Assembly: GCA_016865035.1 (NCBI GenBank)
Contig: CP018227.1
Location: 1,706,001 to 1,770,000 of the forward strand
Length of the DNA stretch: 64,000 nucleotides
Direction of reading: 5' to 3'
DNA from: Kordiimonadales bacterium IMCC3096
Lineage (GTDB): Bacteria > Pseudomonadota > Alphaproteobacteria > Minwuiales > Minwuiaceae
The notes under the pieces are model-generated. The model ran no database searches. It had not been told where the DNA came from and saw nothing but the letters and a program-made list of their open reading frames with translations. Shown in pieces: positions 9,316 to 17,901 of the stretch. Position numbers and translations under genes: made by a program. Every line of letters starts with the position of its first letter. Position 1 is the stretch's first letter.

Positions 9316-9720
9316 TCAGGTGATGTCGATGCCGGAAACCGGTGGCGCGCGCGGGCGCGACCGGGCGAGGATGAAGGACGGGCGGGCCGGTTCGGCGGCG
9401 AGCCGCTCTGCCAGCACAAGTTCCGCGACAGTGGTCGGATGCAGCGACTGCGCGGAAGGGGCGGCCAGACCGCCGCCGCACATCTGGCTGCAATCCGGGC
9501 AGGTCTCGGTGGAAGGTGCCTTTGTCGTGCCGTCAGGCAGCACCGTCGGCTGCAGCCCCTGCGGCGTACAGATCAGGATGCTGAGATCCGCCGTCGATGA
9601 GCCCGTCGCCTGGTGCGTCGTCTGCACGGCACAGGCCACCCAGAACCAGGCGTGAAACGCCAGCGCCACCACGGCGATGGCGCAGACGACAGGCTGGATC
9701 ATGTACATTCGGGCATGCAT
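9316..9720 (-). CDS. DUF2946-like small membrane-anchored protein
   Basis: Up to 134 residues. One hydrophobic segment at residues 8-31 is followed by a Cys-containing region with CPDCSQMCGGG. Short proteins of this shape, with a leading helix and a C-terminal Cys or His cluster, are common first genes of copper-resistance or copper-assembly operons and are grouped with DUF2946. The start is uncertain: 9720, 9708 and 9702 are all ATG and no strong ribosome site is visible. It lies about 100 nt upstream of the barrel gene on the same strand. The function is unknown; metal sensing or binding is a guess from context. Confidence 0.6.
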   Translation of the reverse strand: MHARMYMIQPVVCAIAVVALAFHAWFWVACAVQTTHQATGSSTADLSILICTPQGLQPTVLPDGTTKAPSTETCPDCSQMCGGGLAAPSAQSLHPTTVAELVLAERLAAEPARPSFILARSRPRAPPVSGIDIT

Positions 9721-9820
9721 CGGGCGGCATTCGGTTCCGTCAACGGGTGGGGCAGGATAGACCGCCCCGCCATCGGAACGGGATGCGGCGGAATGGCATC
9801 GCGGGCCGCGCGCCTGCAGA

Positions 9821-10273
9821 TCAGGACTTGCGCATGCGCCGCAGGACGGAGGAACAGGTCAGGATGACGCGCTCGTCGGTGTAGATCTCGCCACGGACGA
9901 AGACCATCTGGCCGGTGCGCCGCACTACCTCGGCCCTTGCCTTGATGACCTCGCCCCGGTTGCCGCTGGCCATGAACTCGGCATTGAAGGAGACGGTGAA
10001 GACGCCATTGTCTTCCGTGCCCTCGGTCCCCGTGGCGCACATCATCAGATCCGCGAAGGTCATCAGCAGGCCGCCGTGGACGATGCCGCCGGAATTGCAG
10101 TGCTTCTCCTCCGCCTCGAAGGCAAAGCGCAGGCGACCGTCGCGCTTGCGCCAGAAGAACGGACCGGTATTGGTCTCGTGCGGGTCCTTCGGATCGAAGA
10201 CCTTGTAGCGGTCGCCGGGATTGCGCTTCGCGGCGAAATAGTCGGTATCCCTGTCCAAGATGGTCTCCTTCAA
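9821..10273 (-). CDS. PaaI-family hotdog thioesterase
   Basis: A 150-residue single hotdog domain. The family signature NSGGIVHGGLLMTFADLMM is present, with the conserved HGG turn and an acidic Asp on the central helix. FTVSFNAEFMASGNRGEVIKARAEVVRRTGQMVFVRGEIYT supplies the later strands. The enzyme should hydrolyse acyl-CoA thioesters, with the chain type not readable. It stands alone between the copper locus and an amidase gene on the same strand; a decayed palindromic repeat lies upstream. Confidence 0.88.
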   Translation of the reverse strand: MKETILDRDTDYFAAKRNPGDRYKVFDPKDPHETNTGPFFWRKRDGRLRFAFEAEEKHCNSGGIVHGGLLMTFADLMMCATGTEGTEDNGVFTVSFNAEFMASGNRGEVIKARAEVVRRTGQMVFVRGEIYTDERVILTCSSVLRRMRKS

Positions 10274-10318
10274 GAGCGTCAGGTGCCCGGTGCCCTGCCA
10301 CGGGAGTCATTTGCCGGC

Positions 10319-10391
10319 CTGTTCCGTCCCTCTCCCGGGCACCCGCGGAAGCATACTTGTTGGGAGGCCGAGAGAGGGGAAAAGACCGTTA
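10319..10391. repeat. Long-stem palindromic repeat, family 1, decayed copy 3
   Basis: The left arm (CCGTCCCTCTCCC) and the right arm (GAGAGGGGA) of family 1 are recognisable, but the middle of both arms is shortened and mismatched. The loop resembles the reverse complement of the copy-1 loop. This looks like an old copy that has lost pairing. Confidence 0.6.
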
Positions 10392-10401
10392 TCGACTCTC
10401 C

Positions 10402-11856
10402 TCAGTCAAACCCTTCCGGAGCCTGGAAGCCCCCGGTCAGGCTTTCGATCACGCGGGCCACGGCCAGGGTGCGGCGATCCCCCATTTCCGGCCCGACGAC
10501 CTGGATGCCGATCGGCAGCCGTCCCTCGGTCATGCCGCCGGGCACCACCGTGCCGGGCAGGTAGCTGACGCCGGTCATGCCGGCCCAGAACAGCTGGTCG
10601 AAATAGGACACGGTCTTGCCGTTCACCGTCAGGGTGCGGGCATTCATGTCCTCCGATTCGTCATGCGGGAAGGCCGGCACGGAGGCCACGGGACAGAGCA
10701 GCACGTCATAGTTCTCGAAGAAATCCGCCCAGGCATAGCGCATGCGGGTCCGCGCCTCGTTGGCGGTGGCCCAGTCCCGGTGGCGGATCGTCTGGGCCCG
10801 CAGGACCTGCGCCCCGTCGGACATGTCGTCCGGCGAAAGACTCTCCAGCCGCCGGATGTTCTGCTCGAACAGCGCCTGCGGCTGCCGGGCCGCCATGGCG
10901 GAGAACAGCAGCGTCCGGTAGGTATCCATGCAGTGCTGCGGCGTGAAGTCGGGCCGGGCCTGGTCATCGACGATGGCACCTGCCTCGGACAGGGCCTCGG
11001 CGGCATTGCGCAGGACCGCCTGCACGCTGTCATCGACAGCCGCAATGGGGTCATCGCACCAGAGCGCGACCCGGAGGCCCTCCGCCCCCTCCACCTCGGA
11101 CGGCGCCAGGTCCAGCTTCCAGCCCGGTTCGTGCAGCCGGTCGGAGCCTGCGGTCAGTTCCAGCGCCAGTTCCAGATCATCGATGCTGCGTGCCAGCGGA
11201 CCCACGACGGAGATGTCGGTGGGCGTCAGGGCGCCGGTCAGCGCATGGCCGCGCATCGGCACGATGCCCCAGGTGGGCTTGTGCCCGCAGACACCGGAAT
11301 AATGCGCCGGGTTGCGGATGGAACCGCCGATGTCGGAGCCATATTCCAGCGCCGTGAACCCGGCTGCCAGCGCCGCCGCGCCACCGCCCGACGACCCGCC
11401 TGGCGTATGGCCCTGACGATGCGGATTGTGCGTGGTGCCATAGACGGCGTTGTAGCTCTGGAAGTCGGCCAGCATCAGCGGCACGTTGGTCTTGCCGAAG
11501 ATCACCGCACCGGCATCCTTCAGCCGCTGCGGCACCACGCCGTCGCGGGCCGCGATATTGTCCTTCATTTCCGGCACGCCCCAGGTGGTCGGCAGCCCGG
11601 CGAGGTCGAAGCTTTCCTTCACCGTCATCGGCACACCGTGCAGCGGGCCATGCGACACGCCGCGCCGTGTCGCGGCATCCGCCTCATCGGCGGCGGCCCG
11701 GGCACGGTCGAAATCGCGCACGACGACGGCATTGACCTGATTGTCGTAGCGCTCGATCCGTTCGATCATGTGATCCAGCAGTTCGCGGGAGCCAAGGCGG
11801 CGCGCGCGGATCAGACCGGCAAGCTCGGTTGCCGATTTCCAGGCAAGTTCAGACAT
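10402..11856 (-). CDS. Amidase signature family enzyme
   Basis: A 484-residue amidase. The Ser-cisSer-Lys triad is intact: Lys80 in GVPMTVKESFD, the cis-Ser in GGSSGGGAAAL and the nucleophile Ser in YGSDIGGSIRNPAH. The family hydrolyses carboxamides to acids and ammonia, with the substrate not predictable here. A start at 11880 is possible, but ATG 11856 sits 7 nt after GGGGGAGGGAG and gives the usual N-terminus (SATELAGLIRARRLGSRELLDH). It is followed on the same strand by nothing close and preceded by a TauD-like dioxygenase gene 69 nt upstream, possibly one operon. Confidence 0.93.
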   Translation of the reverse strand: MSELAWKSATELAGLIRARRLGSRELLDHMIERIERYDNQVNAVVVRDFDRARAAADEADAATRRGVSHGPLHGVPMTVKESFDLAGLPTTWGVPEMKDNIAARDGVVPQRLKDAGAVIFGKTNVPLMLADFQSYNAVYGTTHNPHRQGHTPGGSSGGGAAALAAGFTALEYGSDIGGSIRNPAHYSGVCGHKPTWGIVPMRGHALTGALTPTDISVVGPLARSIDDLELALELTAGSDRLHEPGWKLDLAPSEVEGAEGLRVALWCDDPIAAVDDSVQAVLRNAAEALSEAGAIVDDQARPDFTPQHCMDTYRTLLFSAMAARQPQALFEQNIRRLESLSPDDMSDGAQVLRAQTIRHRDWATANEARTRMRYAWADFFENYDVLLCPVASVPAFPHDESEDMNARTLTVNGKTVSYFDQLFWAGMTGVSYLPGTVVPGGMTEGRLPIGIQVVGPEMGDRRTLAVARVIESLTGGFQAPEGFD

Positions 11857-11925
11857 GACACTCCCTCCCCCAACAGACATTGCACAGGGAGGATAACGCC
11901 AAATCGCCCGGCGGCAACGTCGGGA

Positions 11926-12822
11926 TCAGGCAGCCAGCGCGGCTTCGGTTTCCGGGCTGCCGGCAATCCGGCTGTGCCACATGCGGCGCGCCTGGGTGAA
12001 GGGCCAGGGCGTCGCCTGATGCATCAGACGACGGTTGTCCCAGATCACCACGTCGCCGGGTTCCCAGTCATGGTGATAGACCCGCGGCGGCTGGCAGGCG
12101 AAATCCACCAGTTCCTGCAGCAGCTTCTCGGACTCCTCAGGCGCCATGCCGATGATGTCATAGGCGTGCCGCCCCACCAGCAGGTTCGGCCTTCCGGTCT
12201 CCGGATGCACCTTCACCAGCGGGCGGATCGAGACGGGACCTTCGTGAAAGCCGTAACCGCCATAGGTCTTGCCGGAATCATCGTCCGTATTGACGCTCGA
12301 ATCCTTCACAGGCGCCGCCTGATGCCCGACCTTGGCCTGCGAATGATAGAGTGAATGGTGGCACCGCAGCCCCTCGAGCCGGGCCTTCATGGCGGCGTCG
12401 AGGGCGTCGTAGGCGTGGCGCATGTCGGCGAAGCCGGTCTGCCCGCCTTCCTGCGGCACGATATCCGCCGTGAAGACCGCACCCTTGGCCTGCACCGGCA
12501 TGTAGGTGCTGTCATGGTGCCAGCCCATGTTGCCGCGATTGATCTTCATCATGTCGTCGGAGCCATCGTCGGGACGCAGGCTGCCGTCCTTGCGCATGTT
12601 GCCGATCTCGGCAATGTCGAACTCCAGATCGCCGAAACGCTTCGCGAAGGCCACCTGCTGTCCCCTGTCGAGGAACTGCCCGCCAACGATCAGCAGCCCG
12701 TACTCCAGCCACCGGTCATAGAACGTCCGGAAGCTGTCGGCATCCATGTCCGCCAGCGTCACGCCGGAGACCCGTGCGCCGAAACAGACATCGTCCAGGG
12801 GCTCGAAGGTCATGCCGCTCAT
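11926..12822 (-). CDS. TauD/TfdA-family Fe(II)/2-oxoglutarate dioxygenase
   Basis: A 298-residue non-heme iron oxygenase. The facial triad is visible as the HxD of NMGWHHDSTYM and the distal His of DNRRLMHQATPW; the following Arg (QARRMWHSR) binds 2-oxoglutarate. Family members hydroxylate taurine, aryloxyacetates or sulfate esters so that they fragment. The start at 12822 follows GGGAGG by 5 nt; an upstream start at 12882 adds residues unlike the family. With the amidase downstream it may form a small catabolic unit for an amide- or amine-bearing compound. Confidence 0.92.
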   Translation of the reverse strand: MSGMTFEPLDDVCFGARVSGVTLADMDADSFRTFYDRWLEYGLLIVGGQFLDRGQQVAFAKRFGDLEFDIAEIGNMRKDGSLRPDDGSDDMMKINRGNMGWHHDSTYMPVQAKGAVFTADIVPQEGGQTGFADMRHAYDALDAAMKARLEGLRCHHSLYHSQAKVGHQAAPVKDSSVNTDDDSGKTYGGYGFHEGPVSIRPLVKVHPETGRPNLLVGRHAYDIIGMAPEESEKLLQELVDFACQPPRVYHHDWEPGDVVIWDNRRLMHQATPWPFTQARRMWHSRIAGSPETEAALAA

Positions 12823-12977
12823 GTCATCCTCCCACAAATGCACGCGCATCAACTGTCGCAATTGTGCCGTCTCCCGAACCACCTGCCAAGCGATCCAGCG
12901 CAGGGCTGCCGCGCGTCTGGGGATGAGTTGGGGAAACCTTGCCCCGACCGTTCCACCCCTCGGGAGGTTCGTTTGTG

Positions 12978-13061
12978 GACCGTTCCTCCCCTCTCCCCCT
13001 CCCGACCACCCATAAGGATAATCCCGTGGGTGGTCGGGAGGGGGAGAGGGGAGGAACGGTC
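12978..13061. repeat. Long-stem palindromic repeat, family 1, copy 4
   Basis: Perfect 35-nt arms (12978-13012 and 13027-13061) with the 14-nt TAAGGATAATCCCG loop shared with the copy at 5232. A partial left arm directly upstream (12949-12966) suggests nested insertion or recombination between copies. Confidence 0.95.
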
Positions 13062-13091
13062 AGCCACCGAATCCAGAGCCTGCGGCAATCA

Positions 13092-13123
13092 GGGGGTCAC
13101 GCGGAACCGTGTTCGTGACCCCC
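13092..13123. promoter_or_regulatory. Isolated GC-rich hairpin
   Basis: GGGGGTCACG at 13092-13101 pairs perfectly with CGTGACCCCC at 13114-13123 across a 12-nt loop. No T-run follows on either strand. It may be a small structured element or a symmetric protein site; its role is unknown. Confidence 0.5.
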
Positions 13124-13307
13124 CGACCGCAGAACGGGCACTAGGCTTGGCCCGGCCGATTGACGGCCCGTCCGCAGAATCCGGACACGCCATGGCTCAG
13201 GGCTGCCATGTCCGTGTCCGAACGCCCCCGACCCCACCAGGTGGCGGCGCCTCGTTCGCCGCGCCGCGCAGGAGGACGCGGCTGGGCGATCTCTTTTCCG
13301 GTTCCGG

Positions 13308-13328
13308 CCGGGATTTCAGAAATCCCGG
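13308..13328. promoter_or_regulatory. Perfect palindrome upstream of ECF sigma gene
   Basis: CCGGGATTTC and GAAATCCCGG flank a central A, giving a perfect 21-nt inverted repeat 175 nt before the sigma factor start. A candidate binding site for a dimeric regulator of the sigma/anti-sigma operon. Confidence 0.45.
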
Positions 13329-13503
13329 GAAGGGATGCCGGAGCCGGCAATTTCATCAACCGGAGTCAGGGGGTATTCGCGAACTCTCCGAGATGGTGCG
13401 GTATCATAATGCCGCGCAACTGGTAATTTCGTTCGTGCCCCTGAGCGGTCTTCGCTAGACTTGCCCGAACAACACACCGGACCGGGTGCTTATTCATATC
13501 GTC

Positions 13504-14046
13504 ATGACGGATGTCGATCACGAAACTGTGAGAGATGGGTTGGAAGCCCATCTGCCGCGCCTCTGGCGGTATGGCCTTTCCCTCAGCCGCAACCCGTCCG
13601 TGGCGGAGGATCTGGTGCAGTCCACCTGCGTGCGGGCCCTTGAAAGACAGGCACAATTCCGTCAGGGCACCAACCTGCGCGCGTGGTTGTTCACCATTCT
13701 CTCATCAATCTGGAAGAATAATCTGCGGGCAGAGAAGGTCCGTACCGGTGGCGGCTTTGCCGACCCGGAGACGGAACTGGTGTTCGACGGATCCGCCAGC
13801 ATGGAAACGAATAATTTGTTTCAACGCGTGTTGAGTGAGGTGTCGGAACTGCCGGAAGCGCAGCGACAGGCTGTGATGCTCGTTTACGTGGAAGAGTTTA
13901 CCTATCGTGAGGCGGCTCACATTCTGGATGTTCCAATCGGTACTATCATGAGCAGGCTGTCTGCCGCGCGGGGCAAACTGGCCGGGCTTGATCCCAGCGC
14001 AACTTGTGCGCGAAGAACCCGCGATGGTGAGGTCGAGGAAAACTGA
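13504..14046 (+). CDS. ECF-type RNA polymerase sigma factor
   Basis: A 180-residue sigma factor with only regions 2 and 4. Region 2 runs from about residue 10 to 80 (LWRYGLSLSRNPSVAEDLVQSTCVRALER, then LRAWLFTILSSIWKNNLRAEK). Region 4 runs from about 115 to 165 (LPEAQRQAVMLVYVEEFTYREAAHILDVPIGTIMSRLSAARGKLA). It directs RNA polymerase to a stress or envelope regulon. The next gene overlaps by one base (TGATG) and encodes a membrane-anchored anti-sigma-like protein, the normal arrangement for autoregulated ECF pairs. ATG 13504 is chosen over an upstream start at 13486. Confidence 0.94.
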   Translation: MTDVDHETVRDGLEAHLPRLWRYGLSLSRNPSVAEDLVQSTCVRALERQAQFRQGTNLRAWLFTILSSIWKNNLRAEKVRTGGGFADPETELVFDGSASMETNNLFQRVLSEVSELPEAQRQAVMLVYVEEFTYREAAHILDVPIGTIMSRLSAARGKLAGLDPSATCARRTRDGEVEEN

Positions 14047-14936
14047 TGTCATCCGCCGGCAAGGCAGATCATCCGAGAGACGAGGACCTGGTGGCCTACC
14101 TGGACGGGGAGCTGTCGCTTTCCGACCGGCAGCTGATCGACCGGGCTCTTTCGGATTCCGCCGAACTGCGGCAGAGGCTGGAACTGTTGCGGCAGGGCGA
14201 CCGGCCCTTCCGCGCGGCATTCGACACACTGCTTGACCAGGCCCCGATGGACCGGCTGCTGGCGGCATTGCCGGAACCGACATTGACTGCCTCGGTCATT
14301 TCCACCACCCAGGCACCGCCGCCGCGTCCGGCGAACGACTGGCACTCGATCGGTGTCGCGGCCATGTTGCTGCTGACGCTGGGTATCGGCTTTGCCGTCG
14401 GTTTCGGCACCAGTGCGGACCGGGCCGGGCAGCGGGAAATCGCCCTGCTGGCGGAACTGGACGAGATGGAGGCGGAGCTGGAGGAAGCCGAGGCCGCAGC
14501 CGATGCGGCACCGGTCGTCGCCGCGAAGGGCTGGCGCCAGGCGGTGGCCGACTACCAGATGCTGTTCACCACCGACTCCCTGACGCCGGACCAGGGTGGT
14601 AATGCCGCCCTGGCGCTGGCCTCGGAACGGGTCGGACTGCCGCTGGATCCGGCGACCCGGGCCGCGACCGGGCTGGAATTCCGCCGCGCGCAGTTGCTCG
14701 CCTTCAACGGCAAACCCCTGGTTCAGCTTGCCTATCTGGGCGACGACGGCGTGCCTGTTGCCTTCTGCATCATCGCCTCCAACAAGCCGGAGGCGGATAC
14801 GCAGTATGAGGTCCGCAATGGGCTGGGGATCGTGCACTGGATCATCGGCGGCTACGGCCTGATGGTGATCGGCGACCTGCCGGAGGACCGCCTGAGCCGC
14901 ATCGCCAGCGAACTGCGCAAGAGCATCGACCTGTAA
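14046..14936 (+). CDS. Membrane-anchored anti-sigma factor-like protein
   Basis: A 296-residue partner of the upstream ECF sigma factor. The N-terminal part (DEDLVAYLDGELSLSDRQLIDRAL) is an anti-sigma domain without the zinc-binding H-x3-C-x2-C motif. A proline-rich linker leads to one transmembrane helix (about residues 100-120). A short acidic coiled coil (AELDEMEAELEEAEAA) and a periplasmic domain of about 150 residues follow, so the signal is probably sensed outside the cytoplasm. Its start overlaps the sigma gene stop, implying coupled translation. Confidence 0.88.
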   Translation: MSSAGKADHPRDEDLVAYLDGELSLSDRQLIDRALSDSAELRQRLELLRQGDRPFRAAFDTLLDQAPMDRLLAALPEPTLTASVISTTQAPPPRPANDWHSIGVAAMLLLTLGIGFAVGFGTSADRAGQREIALLAELDEMEAELEEAEAAADAAPVVAAKGWRQAVADYQMLFTTDSLTPDQGGNAALALASERVGLPLDPATRAATGLEFRRAQLLAFNGKPLVQLAYLGDDGVPVAFCIIASNKPEADTQYEVRNGLGIVHWIIGGYGLMVIGDLPEDRLSRIASELRKSIDL

Positions 14937-15016
14937 TCGCTGATCCTACCGGGTGGGCGCGGCCCCACGGCCCGGCCCGTGGCGGCAACCGGAAAGGTCA
15001 CCGCCGCCGGTGGGTG

Positions 15017-16036
15017 TCAGGCCGGATCGGGGCCGAGGCGGATGATCTGCTTGCCGAAATTCTCGCCCTTCAGCATACCGATGAAGGCAGCGGGGGCATT
15101 GTCGATGCCTTCCGCGATGGTCTCGCGGTACTTCAGCTTGCCGGCACGCATCCAGCCGGTCATGTCGGCGATGAAGCCGGGCAGCCCGTCGAAATGCTCC
15201 GAGATGATGAAACCGCGGATCATGGCGCGGTTGATCAGCAGCGACTGGAGATTGTTGATCCCCTCCGGCTGGGTCAGGTTGTACTGGCTGATCATGCCGC
15301 ACAGCGCGATGCGCGCGTAGGGATTGATGTTGGCCAGCACCGCGTCCAGCATGGCACCGCCGACATTCTCGAAGTAGATGTCGATGCCGTCCGGGCAGTG
15401 CTCCCGCAGCGCCTCGGTGTAGGAATCGACCTTCTTGTAGTTGAAACAGACGTCGTAGCCGCAGGCTTCCATGGCCCAGGCGCATTTCTCGTCATCCCCG
15501 GCGGAACCGACCACCCGACACCCCTTGATCTTCGCCACCTGGCCCACGACCTGGCCGACGGCACCGGACGCTGCCGAGACATAGACGGTCTCGCCCGGCT
15601 TCGGCTCACCGATCTTCAGCAGGCCGTAGTAACCGGTGAAGCCCGGCATGCCGAGAATGCCGAGGTAGTAGGACAGCGGTGCCGCCTTGGCATCCACCGG
15701 CATCAGGCCGGCCCCGCCCTTCACCAGGGAGTGGGTTTCCCACCCGAGCATCCCGTTGACCACCGTGCCCACGGGGACATTGTCGTTCTTCGAGGCAATG
15801 ACCTCCCCCACCGCACCGGCATTCATCACCTTGCCCAGCTCGAAACCGGCGGCATAGGACTTCCGGTCCGACATGCGGCCGCGCATGTAGGGATCGACGG
15901 ACATGACGATGTTGCGGGTCAGCACATCGCCGTCGGCAAGTTCCGGAATCGGTGCATCCTCGATCCGGAAGCAGTCCGGCGTCACCCAGCCCTCGGGCCG
16001 TCTGGCAAAGATCACGCGGCGGTTGGTGTCGGTCAT
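15017..16036 (-). CDS. NADP-dependent MDR oxidoreductase (CurA / leukotriene B4 dehydrogenase type)
   Basis: A 339-residue zinc-free reductase. Key segments are NIVMSVDPYMRGRMSD near the N-terminus, the nucleotide-binding VSAASGAVGQVVGQVAKIKGCRVVGSAGDDEK, the FNYKK segment and the YFENVGGAMLDAVL stretch typical of prostaglandin/2-alkenal reductases. It should use NADPH to reduce conjugated aldehydes or ketones. ATG 16036 begins the conserved MTDTNRRVIFARRPEG; upstream in-frame sequence is unlike the family. It is divergent from the EamA transporter gene. Confidence 0.93.
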   Translation of the reverse strand: MTDTNRRVIFARRPEGWVTPDCFRIEDAPIPELADGDVLTRNIVMSVDPYMRGRMSDRKSYAAGFELGKVMNAGAVGEVIASKNDNVPVGTVVNGMLGWETHSLVKGGAGLMPVDAKAAPLSYYLGILGMPGFTGYYGLLKIGEPKPGETVYVSAASGAVGQVVGQVAKIKGCRVVGSAGDDEKCAWAMEACGYDVCFNYKKVDSYTEALREHCPDGIDIYFENVGGAMLDAVLANINPYARIALCGMISQYNLTQPEGINNLQSLLINRAMIRGFIISEHFDGLPGFIADMTGWMRAGKLKYRETIAEGIDNAPAAFIGMLKGENFGKQIIRLGPDPA

Positions 16037-16233
16037 GGCGGTCGTTCCCTCTGAATTTTCTGTTGGCCTGTAGATAAGGCAACGCGCGCCGATTGGAACG
16101 GAAAATCCGAAGCCGGGAAGGGGCGCGACGCAGCATCCGCCCGAACGGGGATGTCGCATTCAGGCGGCCATTGCGCTCCCGGTCCTGCCAGTCTGGCGCA
16201 AAGACGGTTCCAACGGATCTCCCGGAAACAATC

Positions 16234-17142
16234 ATGAGCCAGGTTTCAGCCGCGGCGGATGGACGCCGCAACGGTATCCTGCTGGTCCTCGGGGCCGGTG
16301 TCCTCTGGTCGACGGTCGGACTCGGCATCCGGCTGATGGATGATGCGACGGTCTGGCAGATCCTGCTCTACCGCTCGGTCAGTCTCTCGCTGTTCCTCTA
16401 CCTCGTGATCCGCATCCGGTCCGGCGAGAGCCCGATCCACCAGGTCAGCCGTGCCGGTCTTCCCGCCGTGATCGCCGGGCTGGCGCTGACGGCCGCCTAT
16501 GCCGGCGGCATCTATGCGATCCAGGTCACCTCGGTCGCCAGCGCGATGCTGCTGTTCGCCACTGCGCCTTTCATGACAGCCGTGCTCGGCTGGATCGTGC
16601 TGCGGGAACCGGTGCGGTCGGCAACCTGGCTGGCGATCGCCGTCGCCATCGCCGGGATCGGCATCATGGTCGCCGACCGGACGGGCAGCGTCGCTCTGGC
16701 AGGCAGCCTTGCCGCGCTCGGTTCGGCGTTCGGCTTCGCGATCTTCACCGTGGCCCTGCGCTGGGGACGGTCGGGGGAGATGCTGCCGGCCGTATTCATG
16801 TCGGGCCTGTTCGCCATCGTCATCATGGCGGCGATCTGCCTGATCCAGGGGCTTCCCCTCGTCCTGTCCCCCCGCACCGGCGGCATCGCGACGGCAATGG
16901 GGGTCTTCCAGGTCGGTGCCGGGCTGATCCTCTACACGCTGGGGTCCAGAAGCCTGCCGGCGGCCGAACTCGCCCTGCTCTCGCTGGCGGAGGTGTTGCT
17001 GGCACCGCTCTGGGTCTGGCTGCTGCTGGGGGAGACGGCGACCGTCAACACGCTGATCGGCGGCGCGGTCCTGCTGGGCGCGATTGTCGGCAACGCCCTG
17101 TCGGGCAAGCGGCGCAAGCCGCCACCGATCACGACACCCTGA
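16234..17142 (+). CDS. EamA/DMT-superfamily transporter
   Basis: A 302-residue inner-membrane protein with ten predicted transmembrane helices in two five-helix EamA repeats. The first repeat starts at GILLVLGAGVLWSTVGLGIRLM, the second at SLAALGSAFGFAIFTVALRWGR. The motif LLALAEVLLAPLWVWLLLGE-like (here SLAEVLLAPLWVWLLLGE) is the usual end of the second repeat. These carriers export amino acids, nucleotides or other metabolites; no substrate can be assigned. ATG 16234 gives the canonical N-terminus. Convergent with the SDR gene. Confidence 0.92.
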   Translation: MSQVSAAADGRRNGILLVLGAGVLWSTVGLGIRLMDDATVWQILLYRSVSLSLFLYLVIRIRSGESPIHQVSRAGLPAVIAGLALTAAYAGGIYAIQVTSVASAMLLFATAPFMTAVLGWIVLREPVRSATWLAIAVAIAGIGIMVADRTGSVALAGSLAALGSAFGFAIFTVALRWGRSGEMLPAVFMSGLFAIVIMAAICLIQGLPLVLSPRTGGIATAMGVFQVGAGLILYTLGSRSLPAAELALLSLAEVLLAPLWVWLLLGETATVNTLIGGAVLLGAIVGNALSGKRRKPPPITTP

Positions 17143-17160
17143 GGGGCGCGGGGAGCGGAC

Positions 17161-17901
17161 TCAGTTCACCGTGCGGGATGCCCTGGCGATCTCGTCGGCG
17201 GCGATCCAGAGGCCGTTGCCGTCGAACTGGGGCATCACGGCCTGGATGAAGCCTTCCATGATCTCCTCCGGCGCCGGCAGGGTCATCGGGTCCTCACCGG
17301 GGAAGGCGCCCGCGCGCAGGGCGGTGCGGGTGGGGCCGGGATTGATGACATTGACCCGCACCTTCGTCTGTTTCATCTCGGTCGCGTAGGTCTCCGCCAT
17401 CTTCTCCAGCGCCGCCTTGGTCGCGCCATAGAGGCCCCAGAAGGGGGAGGCGACACGGGTGATGCCGCTGGTGACGAACAGCACCCGCCCGGCGTCGGAG
17501 GCCCGCAGCAGCGGGTCCAGCGCCCGGATCAGCCGCCAGTTGGCATGGACATTCAGCTTGAAGGTCTTTTCCCACACATCCGGCGGAAAGTGCCCCATGG
17601 GCGAAAGCTGGCCCAGCATCGCGGCATTGCCGACCAGCACGTCGAGGTGGCCATAGCGCTCCAGCAGCGGTGCGGCGAGCCCGTCGATGGCAGCCCATTC
17701 GGTCAGGTCCATCGGCACCAGTGTGGCGGTGCCGCCAAGACCGTTGATCGCATCGTCCAGGCTTTCCAGCCCGGCGGTGTCACGGGCAAGGGCGATGATG
17801 TGCGCACCCTCTGCCGCATAGGCCATGGCGATGGCACGCCCGATCCCCTTCGATGCCCCGGTGACCAGGGCGATGCGGCCTTCCAGACGTTTCAGGCTCA
17901 T
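17161..17901 (-). CDS. SDR-family NAD(P)-dependent oxidoreductase
   Basis: A 246-residue classical short-chain dehydrogenase. The cofactor motif TGASKGIGRAIA is at residues 14-25, NAA is at about residue 91, the catalytic Ser is in FVTSGITR and the YxxxK motif reads YGATK. The NPGPTRTALRAGAFPGEDP loop resembles the YciK-like group. The start overlaps the purF stop by four bases (ATGA), so it is the last gene of the radA-cvpA-purF run and probably translationally coupled to it. The substrate is not known. Confidence 0.93.
   Translation of the reverse strand: MSLKRLEGRIALVTGASKGIGRAIAMAYAAEGAHIIALARDTAGLESLDDAINGLGGTATLVPMDLTEWAAIDGLAAPLLERYGHLDVLVGNAAMLGQLSPMGHFPPDVWEKTFKLNVHANWRLIRALDPLLRASDAGRVLFVTSGITRVASPFWGLYGATKAALEKMAETYATEMKQTKVRVNVINPGPTRTALRAGAFPGEDPMTLPAPEEIMEGFIQAVMPQFDGNGLWIAADEIARASRTVN

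Larger units (their letters stand above)
12823..13503. other. Long intergenic region before the ECF sigma gene
   Basis: About 680 bases without a gene. It holds a truncated family 1 arm (about 12949-12966), a full family 1 repeat (12978-13061), a 10-bp-stem hairpin (13092-13123) and a perfect 21-nt palindrome (13308-13328). No tRNA-like fold and no convincing open frame was found in the remainder. Confidence 0.8.
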
